Source: CAWGAJ01 sp963820545
Lineage (GTDB): Bacteria > Planctomycetota > Planctomycetia > Pirellulales > Thermoguttaceae
DNA: 64,000 bases
NCBI GenBank assembly: GCA_963820545.1
Contig: CAWGAJ010000001.1
Coordinates: forward strand, 2,666,001 to 2,730,000
Reading direction: 5' to 3'
The position numbers and the translations under genes are program-made. The notes under the pieces are model-generated. The model was given only the letters and a program-made list of their open reading frames with translations. It made no database searches and was not told where the DNA came from. Every line of letters begins with the position of its first letter. Position 1 is the stretch's first letter. Of this stretch, positions 44,188 through 54,002 are shown one piece after another.

Positions 44188-46554
44188 ATGTCTGCGCAAA
44201 GAAGGCTGAATCGTATGAGATATTACCGCGCAAGTAGGCTGTTTTTTACCGTACTACTCCAATTTTCCCTACTATGTCACTTGGATAGTCCGGCGGCCAA
44301 TGCCGACCAGTGGACCGCCGCCCAAGCGTTGTCCTGGTACAATGACATCGGTTCGATCCGGGGATGTAATTACGTTCCACGAACGGCCGTTAATTCCATC
44401 GAAATGTGGTATGGTCCCACCTTCGATACGGCAACCATCAATCAAGAACTGGGTTGGGCGCAGAGCTACGGATACAACTCCACGCGTGTTTTCCTGCCTT
44501 ATGTTGTTTGGCAAAACGACTCGGCCGGCTTGAAACAGCGCATCGACCAATACCTGGGCATCGCCAGCCAGCACGGCATCAGCACCACATTTACACTGCT
44601 GGACGACTGCAATTTTACCAGTCGGGATCCCTACTATGGTCCCCAGCCTGAGCCGATTCCGGGCGTTATCCTCAGCCAGTGGACACCCAGCCAGCCTGCT
44701 AGTTGGGTGACCGACCAAAGCAAATGGCCCTTGCTCCAGAATTACGTGCAGGACATTATTAACACCTTCAAAAACGACAATCGCGTCCTGATGTGGGACC
44801 TCTATAATGAACCGGGAAACACGGGCTTAGGCGGGAACAGTACGCCCTTGATGCAACAGGCGTTTGTCTGGGCGCACGAGGCTGCTCCCAGCCAGCCCTT
44901 GACCGTCGCTTCCTGGGGCGGTGCTCCCGATTCGCAGGCCGTGGCCCTCTCGGATGTGGTCACCTTCCACAGATATGCGGGCGTCAGTTCCACATATTCA
45001 ACCATCCAAAACCTGCAAGCCACGGGCCGCCCGGTTATCTGCTCGGAGTGGATGGCGAGAACCCTAGGCAGCAAGTTTACGACCCATTTGCCGATATTCG
45101 AACAGACTAATGTGGGGTGGTACAATTGGGGCTTGGTCAACGGCAAGACTCAATGCCAATTCCCCTGGGGATCGCAACCCGGTTCGCCGGAGCCGGCCGT
45201 CTGGTTTCACGACGTGCTGCATCCCGATGGAACGCCTTACGACTCCGCGGAAACCACGCTCATTCAGCTCGCGGCGGGACTGATTCCTCCGATTTCTCCG
45301 GGTTCATTCACTAATGGGGGATTTGAGCAGAACTCGGGCAACGGCTCTGTGCCCTCCGGCTGGACCGCTCTCACTAACAATTACGGCGCGTGGGACGGCG
45401 CCACAGGGCCTATTACTCCGCACAGTGGGGCGTATGTGATGCATCCCGGCGCCAACGCTGGAGATGGCGGCGAGTACCAGGATTTCGCCACCACCATCGG
45501 CACCACATACCTCGTTAGTCTCTGGTGTGTGGGCTGGCCGAATCAGAACGATCATCAGACCGGGCGCGTGTATCTCGGAACGCAGGAAAATTCCACTCTC
45601 TATTCCGACAACACGCTCAATGTCCCGCATTACACGGACGCCGACAGTTGGATATCCTTCAACTTCACTTTCATGGCGACCGATACTACCACCCGACTGA
45701 CGCTCTTGAACGTATATATGGGTCCGCTTTCGAACATATACTCCGCCAGCGCAGTGAATTTTGACGATGTTAGCGTCACTGCGGTTACAAAATGGACCGG
45801 TACGACAAGCACTCAATGGAACGACGCTGCCAACTGGTCGAACGGCACTCCCACAACCGGATCGATCATAGAATTCAACGCCTCGACACCGACTAATCAA
45901 CCTTATCTGCAAAATATCGCTGGGCCGTTGAATCTGAACATGATATTGTTTGACGCCGGCGCCGGAACGCACATTCTTAGCGGCCAGGCCTTGCAACTGT
46001 CGGGCAATGTGCCTGGTGTCTTGTGTGCCTCGGGCGCCGACCAGTATATCGAAAATGCCTTGAATTTGGCCGGCAACTCCACATTTCTTGTGTCCGGCGC
46101 CGGTATACTAACCCTGAGCGGCCAACTGAGCGGAAGCGGTTCGTTTACCAAAAGCGGCACTGGCACATTGGTCATATCGAATACCGCGGCGCATACAGGC
46201 GACACGCTCATCGAGGCTGGGATTCTGGCACTCGCTGCTACCGGACAAATCGCTGATTCCTCGATAGTCAACGATGCTGTATTTCAGATAACTGCCGGTA
46301 ACCATGTTGTGGCGGACATAACCGGCAACGGAACCACGCAAGTCGATAGCGGCGCAGAACTAAGCGTCGCGTCGATCTGCCAAAATCATATATTCATCGG
46401 CAGTGGTGCTAAAATTATTGTTTTGGGAATAACCCAAGAAATATCAACCGTGTCGCTCACAGCCGTGCCCGAGCCGGCAATGCTGGTCCTGCTGGCCACG
46501 GGCGGCCTGGGCACCCTGGCTTTCGGTTGGCTGCGGCGAAGTTTGAGGAATTAA
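44188..46554 (+). CDS. Secreted GH5-like glycosidase with beta-strand repeats and PEP-CTERM anchor
   Basis: 788 residues. Seen: signal peptide (about 14-40); a TIM-barrel glycosidase with RGCNYVPRTAVN, acid/base Glu208 in MWDLYNEPG and likely nucleophile Glu287 in VICSEWMAR; a carbohydrate-binding-like domain starting FTNGGFEQNSGNGSVPSGW; autotransporter-associated beta-strand repeats (LTLSGQLSGSGSFTKSGTGTLVIS); and a C-terminal PEP-CTERM sorting signal VPEPAMLVLLATGGLGTLAFGWLRR. Known: PEP-CTERM proteins are cleaved and sorted by exosortase in envelope-polysaccharide producers. Substrate probably a beta-mannan or glucan; unproven. An ATG at 44215 is an alternative start. Confidence 0.85.
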   Translation: MSAQRRLNRMRYYRASRLFFTVLLQFSLLCHLDSPAANADQWTAAQALSWYNDIGSIRGCNYVPRTAVNSIEMWYGPTFDTATINQELGWAQSYGYNSTRVFLPYVVWQNDSAGLKQRIDQYLGIASQHGISTTFTLLDDCNFTSRDPYYGPQPEPIPGVILSQWTPSQPASWVTDQSKWPLLQNYVQDIINTFKNDNRVLMWDLYNEPGNTGLGGNSTPLMQQAFVWAHEAAPSQPLTVASWGGAPDSQAVALSDVVTFHRYAGVSSTYSTIQNLQATGRPVICSEWMARTLGSKFTTHLPIFEQTNVGWYNWGLVNGKTQCQFPWGSQPGSPEPAVWFHDVLHPDGTPYDSAETTLIQLAAGLIPPISPGSFTNGGFEQNSGNGSVPSGWTALTNNYGAWDGATGPITPHSGAYVMHPGANAGDGGEYQDFATTIGTTYLVSLWCVGWPNQNDHQTGRVYLGTQENSTLYSDNTLNVPHYTDADSWISFNFTFMATDTTTRLTLLNVYMGPLSNIYSASAVNFDDVSVTAVTKWTGTTSTQWNDAANWSNGTPTTGSIIEFNASTPTNQPYLQNIAGPLNLNMILFDAGAGTHILSGQALQLSGNVPGVLCASGADQYIENALNLAGNSTFLVSGAGILTLSGQLSGSGSFTKSGTGTLVISNTAAHTGDTLIEAGILALAATGQIADSSIVNDAVFQITAGNHVVADITGNGTTQVDSGAELSVASICQNHIFIGSGAKIIVLGITQEISTVSLTAVPEPAMLVLLATGGLGTLAFGWLRRSLRN

Positions 46555-46689
46555 CAGGCATCCGGCCGTAACCGATCTTCTTGACTGCCTTACGCAAACG
46601 GGGTTTTCCCAGGGATGCCAAACGCTTAAAATATGCCAGTCCCTTGACGTTTAGGTTTTTAAGCATCCATTCGGACTAAGGCGGATCAG

Positions 46690-48648
46690 ATGGCTAAGAC
46701 GCATAAAGGATTGCGTAAAAGCCAGTCTTTGGAAGAAGTGCATCGCTCGGTGCAAATCCCCCCGAGCCGGTGGTGGCTTCGTTTGTTCGCCTTTTCTGGG
46801 CCGGCTTATCTAGTTTGCGTTGGCTACATGGATCCCGGCAACTGGGCCACTGACATTCAAGGAGGCTCCCAATTCGGGTATCGGCTGATCTGGGTGCTCC
46901 TGATGAGCAACGCCATGGCCGTGCTGTTGCAAACCCTGAGCGCACGTTTAGGATTAGTCACTGGCCGCGATCTGGCCCAGGCCTGTCATGACGACTATCC
47001 TCAACTGGTCAATTTGGTCCTTTTCCTGCTCTGCGAAATCGCCATCGCCGCCTGCGATCTGGCCGAAGTGCTCGGCTCGGCTATTGGCCTAAATCTGCTT
47101 TCCGACGCCTTGGGTAGAGCCCTGGGCCTGAATCTGCAAATTCCCGTGCTGTGGGCCGTACTGATCACGGGCTTCGACGTCCTGTTGTTGCTCTTTATCC
47201 AAAAGGCCGGCATTCGCAAGCTGGAAGCGTTTATTCTCGTCTTGGTGGCCACTATCGGCGCATGTTTTCTCGTGGAAATCTTTCTTTGCAAACCATCGCC
47301 CAGCCGCATTGCCGCTGGCTTTATTCCCCGATACCTTTCGGCGCTGAGTTATATATCGCCATCGGCATTTTGGGCGCCACGGTAATGCCGCACAATTTGT
47401 ATCTCCATTCCGCCCTGGTCCAAAGCCGCGATGTGACCCGCAGCCGCCAGGCAGTGGCCGACGCCTGCAAATACAACCTTATCGATTCGACGATTGCCAT
47501 GAACGGTGCGTTTTTTGTAAACGCAGCGATCCTGATTGTCGCGGCGGCAACATTTTGGAAGTATCAAATACAGGTAACCGAGATTCAGCAAGCCCATGCC
47601 CTTTTGGAACAATCCCTTGGCACCCAAATCGCGCCTGTGGCCTTTGCCTTGGCCCTGCTTTGCGCCGGGCAGAGTTCCACCATCACCGGCACGCTGGCCG
47701 GGCAAATAACCATGGAGGGATTTTTGCGGTTCCGCATCAAGCCTTGGCTGCGGCGCTTGATAACCCGCTTAATGGCCATCGTTCCCGCCGTGGCGGTAAT
47801 TCTGCTGGTGGGCGAAAAAGGCGTTTATCAACTGCTGATCCTCAGCCAGGTAATTTTGAGCCTGCAATTGTCGTTTGCCGTGGTGCCTCTGGTGCGCTTT
47901 ACCAGCAGCAAGCGCAAGATGGGGCCGTTTGTCAACCCTTGGTGGGTGCAAGCCCTGGCCTGGCTGGTTACGGCAATTATTGTTTCACTCAATGGAAAAT
48001 TGGTTTATGAAGAGATTGTTGGCTGGCTGGAAGCGGCGGGCCCATGGAGCTGGCTGGTCGATTTGGTCGTCATACCAATCTCATTGGGATTATCAGCGCT
48101 TTTGGCATGGATTACTTTCCGCCGCGAAAAATCCGTATCGGAAGCAGCGGAGGTGTCGGCCGAGGAAGTGGCCACAGCGGCCGCGAAACAAGAGCGGCGT
48201 TTTAAACGCATCGGTGTGGCCTTGGAGGCCAAACCCTCCGACGCCGACATGCTGGCCGAGGCCGTCTCGCTGGCCAAAAGCCACCACGCCGAACTGCTCT
48301 TGATGCACATCGTCGACGGCGTGGGTGGAACCTGGTACGGCCCGCAAACCGGCGATGCCGAAAGCCGCGACGACGAAATCTATCTGAAAACACTAGTCCA
48401 TCGCTTGCGCGGAATTGCCGCAGCAAGACGTGCCGGCCGTCGATGCCGTGTTGGGTTACGGCGACGCATCCACGGAGTTGGTCAACATCGCCCAGGAAAA
48501 AGGCCTGGACCTGGTCGTAATGGGCGGCCACGGCCACCGCGGATTGTTCGACCTGCTCTACGGCCAAACCATCTCCGGCGTGCGCCATGGATTGAACATC
48601 CCCGTGGTCACCGTGCGCGGCACAACGAAAATAAAGGATGAAGGATGA
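46690..48648 (+). pseudogene. mntH: NRAMP-type Mn/Fe transporter with C-terminal USP domain, two frameshifts
   Basis: Seen: FAFSGPAYLVCVGYMDPGNWATDIQGGSQFGYRL with the metal-binding DPGN motif, then CEIAIAACDLAEVLGSAIGLNLL. The frame breaks near 47322-47330 (one C missing: FIP-PFGAELYIAIG) and continues ILGATVMPHNLYLHSALVQSR and GQSSTITGTLAGQITMEGFL. After helix 11 a universal-stress domain begins (RFKRIGVALEAKPSDADMLAEAVSLAK). It breaks near 48408-48415 and ends ELVNIAQEKGLDLVVMGGHGHRGLFDLLYGQTISGVRHGLNIPVVTVRG. Repaired length about 650 residues. Imports Mn2+ or Fe2+ with protons. The gene symbol is by family only. Confidence 0.85.
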
Positions 48649-48689
48649 ATCAAGAACGCAGAACTGTAAACTGTTTGCTGTAAACTGAT

Positions 48690-48760
48690 TACTATTATAA
48701 AATAACCGCTTGCGGTTTCGCACCGCCCGCTGTCCACCGTCCACTAACCCTACTCCCTAA
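48690..48760. repeat. Dispersed GCGGTTTCGC / GTCCACCGTCCAC filler repeat
   Basis: CCGCTTGCGGTTTCGCACC followed by CTGTCCACCGTCCACTAACCC. The complement (GCGAAACCGCGAGCGGT) recurs at 52910-52925, and CCCACCGTCCACCGCCCAC at 49360-49378. These short degenerate texts lie between unrelated genes. Confidence 0.55.
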
Positions 48761-48766
48761 TAAATC

Positions 48767-49303
48767 ATGCCTTATCGATCCTGGAAACTTATTGGCAGTC
48801 GGGATATTTCCGACCATCGCATATTTCGCATCCGGCACGATCTGTACCGCTTCGAGCCCAGTGGCGCAGAGCGCGATTTTGTCGTGCTCGATTGCCCGGA
48901 CTGGGTAAACATTATTCCCCTGACCGACGACGGCCAGGTAGTGTTGATTCGGCAATATCGGCACGGCACCCAGGCCCTGAGTTTGGAAATTCCTGGCGGC
49001 GTGATCGACAAGGGCGAAACGCCCGAGGCCGCGGCCGTGCGCGAATTACGCGAAGAAACCGGCTACAAGCCCTTGCGCGTAAGTCCCTTGGGCTTTGTCA
49101 GTCCCAACCCGGCCATCCAAGGCAATCGCAGCTACAGTTTTCTTGCCGAAGGCTGCTATCCGGCAGGCGAAGCCCAACTCGAGACTTTTGAACAGATCGA
49201 GGTTTTACTGAAACCCCTGGATCAGATCCCCGCCTTAATCCGCAGCGGCGAAATTTCTCACTGCCTCATCATCGCCGCCTTCGCCCTGCTGCAAATCGCT
49301 TAA
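48767..49303 (+). CDS. Nudix hydrolase, ADP-ribose pyrophosphatase type
   Basis: 178 residues. Seen: an N-terminal beta domain (DHRIFRIRHDLYRFEPSGAERDFVVLDCPDWVNIIPLTDDGQVVLIRQYRHGTQALSLEIPGG) and the full Nudix box GGVIDKGETPEAAAVRELREETGY. The IRQYRHG..LEIPGG context is typical of ADP-ribose or ADP-sugar pyrophosphatases, which hydrolyse to AMP plus sugar phosphate using Mg2+. Stands alone between repeat-rich spacers. Confidence 0.9.
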   Translation: MPYRSWKLIGSRDISDHRIFRIRHDLYRFEPSGAERDFVVLDCPDWVNIIPLTDDGQVVLIRQYRHGTQALSLEIPGGVIDKGETPEAAAVRELREETGYKPLRVSPLGFVSPNPAIQGNRSYSFLAEGCYPAGEAQLETFEQIEVLLKPLDQIPALIRSGEISHCLIIAAFALLQIA

Positions 49304-49324
49304 GATTAAACTGTTTAAGAGTCG

Positions 49325-49354
49325 TGTGCCACTGCTGGCTCGCCCAGCAGTGCA
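49325..49354. repeat. Dispersed palindrome, CACTGCTGG/CCAGCAGTG
   Basis: Preceded by GTGTGC as at 7945. Arms 49330-49338 and 49344-49352 around a CTCGC loop. It lies between the convergent Nudix and DUF6807 genes, so it may act as a bidirectional terminator. Confidence 0.65.
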
Positions 49355-49378
49355 TCCCTGCCCACCGTCCACCGCCCA

Positions 49379-50607
49379 CTAATTCTTCCACTCCGCCTTA
49401 TTTTTCAAACAATACGCCGCGTAGGCTTTTTCAAGTTCTGCCAGCGAAACGGCCGATTTGTGAATCCAGATTCGGTAATTCAGGCGGATCGGTTGTCCGG
49501 CGCAAATGTCTTGTCGCGCACGCCGGGCCAACCTATGCATAGTGGACCGTAATGCCGCGTAAGCCAGGTCGGCGGATAATCGGGATGTTCCGGCGAGATG
49601 AACAACGCCGCGCCGCTGGGAGTAGAGGGCGATGTAAAGGGGTAAGTCATGTCGGCCCAGGGAAGCGGCGTTTCCGACAGGTCCTCTTGGGCCGAACCAT
49701 TGGGAACCGTAATTACCGACTCTTTTTCGTCTTTCACGGCAAACCGCATGGTCAAGCCGCCGTAACTCTTGCCTTCCGCCCCGCGCAGCGTGATGGGATT
49801 ATCCACAGGTATGAACGTGAACTCAAAATCGAGCGACCGGCTCGCATCGTCGGCCGAAAAGGTCCGCAGCCAACAGCGCTCGATCATCACTTTCTTCCCC
49901 TCGACGAACCAGCCGTTTTCGACCGCCAACACGGCCCCCGCTGGACCGGACTGGCGGCAGATCCAACGCACAAACTGCTGCTTGATATCTCGGTACATCC
50001 AAAGATCGTACTCATTTTCGCCGATGCCCACGTGCGGCCACGCCCAGAATATCCCATGATGATGAAAATGATCTTTGGGGAAATCGTCTGTCAACACCTC
50101 GCCTTGCAGGCCCCAAACCGGATGCACATAGCACGCCCGTGTGCGCCGGCTGTCTTTTACCGGCACCTTATCGTTGGTGATTTCGCCGTGATTGTAAACC
50201 AATACGGGCGTCGGGCCCTCGAATAGCTTCAGCGATTTATCGTCAACATCTTGAAACTTAAAGGCGGGCTTCCCGTCGGCATTTCGCGTCGCAGGCTTAA
50301 GATAAAACTGCCGCACCGCCGGGCCGTCTTTGCGCGAAGGAATGTTCGCCATCATCGAGAACGCCGATTCACTGGCCGTTCCCTCATCCGTTATTACCGG
50401 AACGATCTGCACGGCAATTTTGTTCTCCGGATAATCTTTCTCCACCAGTTGCCAAGGGCCGGCGGCGTCTAAATGAATGTTTTTCGGCAAAGGAATAGAT
50501 AACTGCAAAGGTGTATCAGCTCCAGGCACTGCCAGAACAGGCTCCGTCTCCGCAATACCAGCTCGCGCCGCCAAAAGAAACCACAAAGCAAAATAAATGT
50601 TTTTCAT
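49379..50607 (-). CDS. DUF6807 (PmoA-like) secreted protein, C-terminal frameshift near 49500
   Basis: Seen: signal peptide MKNIYFALWFLLAARAGIAE from the ATG at 50607, then VLVYNHGEI, RRTRACYVHPVWGLQGEVLTDDFPKDHFHHHGIFWAWPHVG, AVENGWFVEGKKVMIERCWLRTF and TYPFTSPSTPSGAALFISPEHPDYPPTWLTRHYG. Known: the DUF6807 family (often labelled methane oxygenase PmoA by weak similarity), widespread in planctomycetes, with a His-rich HHHG motif; function unknown. The read frame stops at 49480. Restoring one G near 49497-49503 (GCGGCC read as GCGCC) gives the family end AGQPIRLNYRIWIHKSAVS..AEWKN, stopping at 49379. Confidence 0.8.
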
Positions 50608-50641
50608 AAATCCACGCATTAGGTGTCGGTGTGGGCACCCG

Positions 50642-51229
50642 CTAGGATAATATGGCTTTCATCATGAAGAAGCAAAAAAGGATAATAAAAATATAGATTA
50701 ACACGACAATTACAAAAAACACATCTCCTCCGCTGATCTTCCCTGTTCTGCATTTCGGTCCCATTATGTCGTGGATAGCATCATGCACCTCTGCGAAATC
50801 TTCCGTGAATTCAAGGACAATCCAACGCGACTTGTGATCGAATGGTATGAAAAAGCCAATTCGGCTACTTTCCTGATCAATAACAATGTCACTTGCGTTC
50901 TCTAGACTGAGCTTTATTTCCCACTTACGCCACAAGAGAATAACAACGTACGAAACTACGATGCCACTGCCCCCAATGAATCCGATAGTATAATACGAAG
51001 GTGCCTTCAATACTATGGCAATGATAACAGCGACAACGGTTACAATGAGTGCGAGCCATGCGCTGCCCGGTGGGTCATACTTTGCCTCAAGACTTAAAGT
51101 ATGCTCGCCATAACGGGTCAACACCGCTGGATTCCATATGCCCTTAACTTCAGGATGCCCAACGCAGAGACCAGCAGTCCTGGTTTTCCACGATGTAACT
51201 TTTGATTCGACTCTGTCCTTTGTAGACAC
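50642..51229 (-). CDS. Hypothetical membrane protein with three helices
   Basis: 195 residues. Seen: a cytoplasmic-like N-terminus with VGHPEVKGIWNPAVLTRYGEHTLSLEAKY, two adjacent helices (AWLALIVTVVAVIIAIVL and YYTIGFIGGSGIVVSYVVILLW), then a soluble part WEIKLSLENASDIVIDQESSRIGFFIPFDHKSRWIVLEFTEDF resembling a PH-like beta domain, and a C-terminal tail anchor (VFFVIVVLIYIFIILFCFFMM). I do not recognise the family. Lower GC than its neighbours by eye, which may indicate transfer. Confidence 0.6.
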   Translation of the reverse strand: MSTKDRVESKVTSWKTRTAGLCVGHPEVKGIWNPAVLTRYGEHTLSLEAKYDPPGSAWLALIVTVVAVIIAIVLKAPSYYTIGFIGGSGIVVSYVVILLWRKWEIKLSLENASDIVIDQESSRIGFFIPFDHKSRWIVLEFTEDFAEVHDAIHDIMGPKCRTGKISGGDVFFVIVVLIYIFIILFCFFMMKAILS

Positions 51230-51355
51230 CGCATAATCTCCGAGGTTAGTCTTGTAGGTTATGCTTTAGCATAACATCTCTTAATTCTAGCCGCCATTAG
51301 GACTAAGAGATTGCGATTGTAATGTTATGCTGAAGAATAACGGATTCTTCCTCGC

Positions 51356-52879
51356 CTATCTTCCTTGCAGATATTTCAAATAATCCATGATCCAGGGATG
51401 GGTCCAGGGATTCCAGATTGGATAGCTAGCGGAAAGAGCGGAAATTATCAGCAGCAACAGGGCCAACGCCCGGGTCCAACGCCATTTGGAAAACAGATCC
51501 ACGATGGGCAGCATTGCCACCAGCCACAGCGGCGTGAGCCAGAACATCCAACGGAAACCGCTGGTCATGCCGCCGTAATTGCGATGATTCAAGGGACGGA
51601 GCAAATAGAATGCGATGCAAACGAGCGATACGCCGCCGATGAGTATCGCCCACTGGCGCATGCGGCGATCGCGTCGGGGAAAGAGGCTCAGAAGCATTCC
51701 AGCCGCACTCAAGAGCCAGATCGGCGTCAAGGAAAATATCCCATGATGTCCCACTAATACATGAAAGGCGTACACGGCCTGTGACTGTTCGCCTTGATCG
51801 ATCTGGGATTGATGCCCCTGCCAATAACTTTCCTTTTCCTCGCCGCCGCGCTGATAGGTGTAATCATACCAATTGTCGGTTGTGCCGCGATGCAAGTAAG
51901 GCACCTTGATCGAGCCATGTGCGATCCAATTCGTGGCAAAAAAGGCAATCACGACCACGGCGGCAGCCGGCACATAACTGAGCAACGTCTGCCGTGGCGC
52001 CTTCCATAAAAGCGCCACACTGAGAGCGGCGAACAATGCCGTTGCCGGCAATTCGCTGGCGCCCATGAGCGCTCCGAAAAAGCCCGCCATGAGAAAATAT
52101 CGCTTGCAGCACTGGCCATCGTACCAAATTCTCGCGGCGGCATACATCGTCACAGTGGCGCAGACCGCCGCGATGAGATGATTATTAATCACCACGGCAA
52201 AAGTAGTCAAAAAAGTGCCGAAGGCGGCGGCAGCCATCACGAACAGTCGGCCCCAATCCGTGGCGCCAAAGCGATCGACCAACCGGGCAAGCAAGAAAAA
52301 ACTTATGGCCAGGGGGATAACGTTGATTATCACAAGCATGAATCGCCCGATCACAAACGGATGCGTGCCCAGCGACATTCCCGTGAGATGATAGATCGGC
52401 CAATATACGCCGGCCATGAGCGTGGCCAAAAGCGGCGGCTTGCTGGAATACAGATGACCATCGTGTTTGACCATGTCGATGGTATCCCAATTGGGATCTT
52501 GAATTACTATGTCGATGGCATAAGGGGCCCCTGCGATCCTCATGTCCGGCTCGACCAGTGCCCGAACCGTGCACCAGCGGCTGCGATCGTTGGCGCTGAG
52601 AAACGGGCGGCGCAGTTGGGCTTCGCGACGCAATTGGGCCTCGAAGGCGCTTAACTCATTTTTTAACGCCTTTCCCGCAAGCTCCTTCTCAGTGAGTTGC
52701 TGTTGTTTTCGCTCCAGTTCGCCGGGGATGTGACCGAGGCGGTTTTTTTCCACGCCCGTGCGATCCACGGCATCCACGGCCAGCACGCGACCGAGCATGA
52801 CACCCGCGCTCAGGCAAATCAGCAAGCAGTAAATGCTGCGTCGAAGCCGTAATGTAGAATCGTCGTTGGTGGAGTCCAT
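51356..52879 (-). CDS. Polytopic membrane protein, GT-C-like, planctomycete-conserved
   Basis: 507 residues. Seen: one N-terminal helix, a coiled-coil-like segment (ELERKQQQLTEKELAGKALKNELSAFEAQLRREAQ), then RSRWCTVRALVEPD and DTIDMVKHDGHLYSSKPPLLATLMAGVYWPIYHL, followed by about nine helices. The pattern 'YSSKPPL' with multiple helices recalls ArnT/PMT-like GT-C membrane glycosyltransferases, where the same position reads Y-x-D-KPPL. Function is inference. The neighbouring GT2 (52954) and flippase-like gene (54003) on the same strand suggest an envelope-glycan locus. Confidence 0.65.
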   Translation of the reverse strand: MDSTNDDSTLRLRRSIYCLLICLSAGVMLGRVLAVDAVDRTGVEKNRLGHIPGELERKQQQLTEKELAGKALKNELSAFEAQLRREAQLRRPFLSANDRSRWCTVRALVEPDMRIAGAPYAIDIVIQDPNWDTIDMVKHDGHLYSSKPPLLATLMAGVYWPIYHLTGMSLGTHPFVIGRFMLVIINVIPLAISFFLLARLVDRFGATDWGRLFVMAAAAFGTFLTTFAVVINNHLIAAVCATVTMYAAARIWYDGQCCKRYFLMAGFFGALMGASELPATALFAALSVALLWKAPRQTLLSYVPAAAVVVIAFFATNWIAHGSIKVPYLHRGTTDNWYDYTYQRGGEEKESYWQGHQSQIDQGEQSQAVYAFHVLVGHHGIFSLTPIWLLSAAGMLLSLFPRRDRRMRQWAILIGGVSLVCIAFYLLRPLNHRNYGGMTSGFRWMFWLTPLWLVAMLPIVDLFSKWRWTRALALLLLIISALSASYPIWNPWTHPWIMDYLKYLQGR

Positions 52880-52953
52880 TTTTAAAGTGGAGAGTGGTTA
52901 GTGGTTAATGCGAAACCGCGAGCGGTATCATTCTTTTACTCATCCTTCATCCC

Positions 52954-53925
52954 TCAACCTTCATCCTTTTTTTCTTCCGTTCCGGCGCGTTCACAGATCG
53001 AGTAAGTTTTACCGTGTGGGCTGTGATAAGCGATGAACAATTCGGCCAAAAAGCCGATCGACATAAGCTGTCCGCCCATCAGCAGCAGGGCAATGGAATA
53101 AAGCAAGATCGGCCGGCCCGACAAGTGCATTACTTCTATCCCCAAACCCAATCGGGAAATAACCCAATAACCGGCAAGATAGATCATCATCAGCGCCCCG
53201 ACGGCAAACGACACCAATCCAATCGAGCCTAAAACATGTTGCGGTCGCTGCCCGAAGCCGGTGAGAAATTTCACGGTCAGCAAGTCCAAAAAACCCTTGA
53301 AGAAACGGCTGAATCCGTACTTAGAACGGCCGAATTTGCGCGGCCGATGGTTGATCTCGATTTCGCCGACGCGATATCCCCGACCCGAGGCCAACACGGG
53401 CACAAAGCGGTGCAGTTCGCCGTAGAGTTGGATTTCGTCGAAGATTTCGCGGCGATAGCACTTCATGCCGCAATTATGATCGTGCAGTTTCACGCCCGTC
53501 AGCGCGCTCACCAAGGCATTGAATATGCGCGAGGGATAAACTTTGTGCCAGGGATCGCGCCGCACTTTTTTCCAACCGCTGACCACGTCCAAGTTGATTT
53601 GCATGGCCGCCAAAAAGCGGGGGATCTCGCGCGGATCGTCCTGCAAATCGGCATCCAGGGTCATTACCAGTTCACCACGGGCGTGAGTGAAACCTGCGCT
53701 TAACGCAGATGCCTTGCCAAAGTTGCGGCGGAACCGCAAGCCGCGCACCCGGGCGTCGCCGGCCGCCAGGCGACGGATCACCTCCCAGGACTGGTCAATC
53801 GAGCCATCGTCGACAAAAATTACGTCCAACTCATATCCATGAGCTTCGGCTACTTCGACCAATTCCCGGTGCAAAGTCTCCAGGCTCTCGGCTTCGTTGT
53901 AAACAGGGATCACAATGGAAAGCAT
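52954..53925 (-). CDS. GT2 polyprenyl-phosphate glycosyltransferase with two membrane helices
   Basis: 323 residues. Seen: MLSIVIPVYNEAESLETLHREL, DVIFVDDGSIDQSWEVI, RNFGKASALSAGFTHARGELVMTLDADLQDDPREIP (DxD as DAD), HDHNCGMKCYRREIF, INHRPRKFGRSKYGFSRFFKGFLDLLTVKFLTGFGQRPQH, then two C-terminal helices. Known: ArnC/GtrB-type enzymes that load a sugar on undecaprenyl phosphate for a GT-C transferase. Likely works with the GT-C-like protein 74 bases downstream on the same strand. The end is highly charged (ERAGTEEKKDEG). Confidence 0.9.
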   Translation of the reverse strand: MLSIVIPVYNEAESLETLHRELVEVAEAHGYELDVIFVDDGSIDQSWEVIRRLAAGDARVRGLRFRRNFGKASALSAGFTHARGELVMTLDADLQDDPREIPRFLAAMQINLDVVSGWKKVRRDPWHKVYPSRIFNALVSALTGVKLHDHNCGMKCYRREIFDEIQLYGELHRFVPVLASGRGYRVGEIEINHRPRKFGRSKYGFSRFFKGFLDLLTVKFLTGFGQRPQHVLGSIGLVSFAVGALMMIYLAGYWVISRLGLGIEVMHLSGRPILLYSIALLLMGGQLMSIGFLAELFIAYHSPHGKTYSICERAGTEEKKDEG

Positions 53926-54002
53926 GGAATTTAGCTATTCAGTGTAGAGTGAAGAATGATGAATAAAAAAACTAATAGCGTTATACGTAATTATCGCACT
54001 TA

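Noticed and set aside
46555..46689. Manganese riboswitch upstream of the NRAMP gene
   Set aside because: The region is short, and I could not find the conserved yybP-ykoY elements in it.
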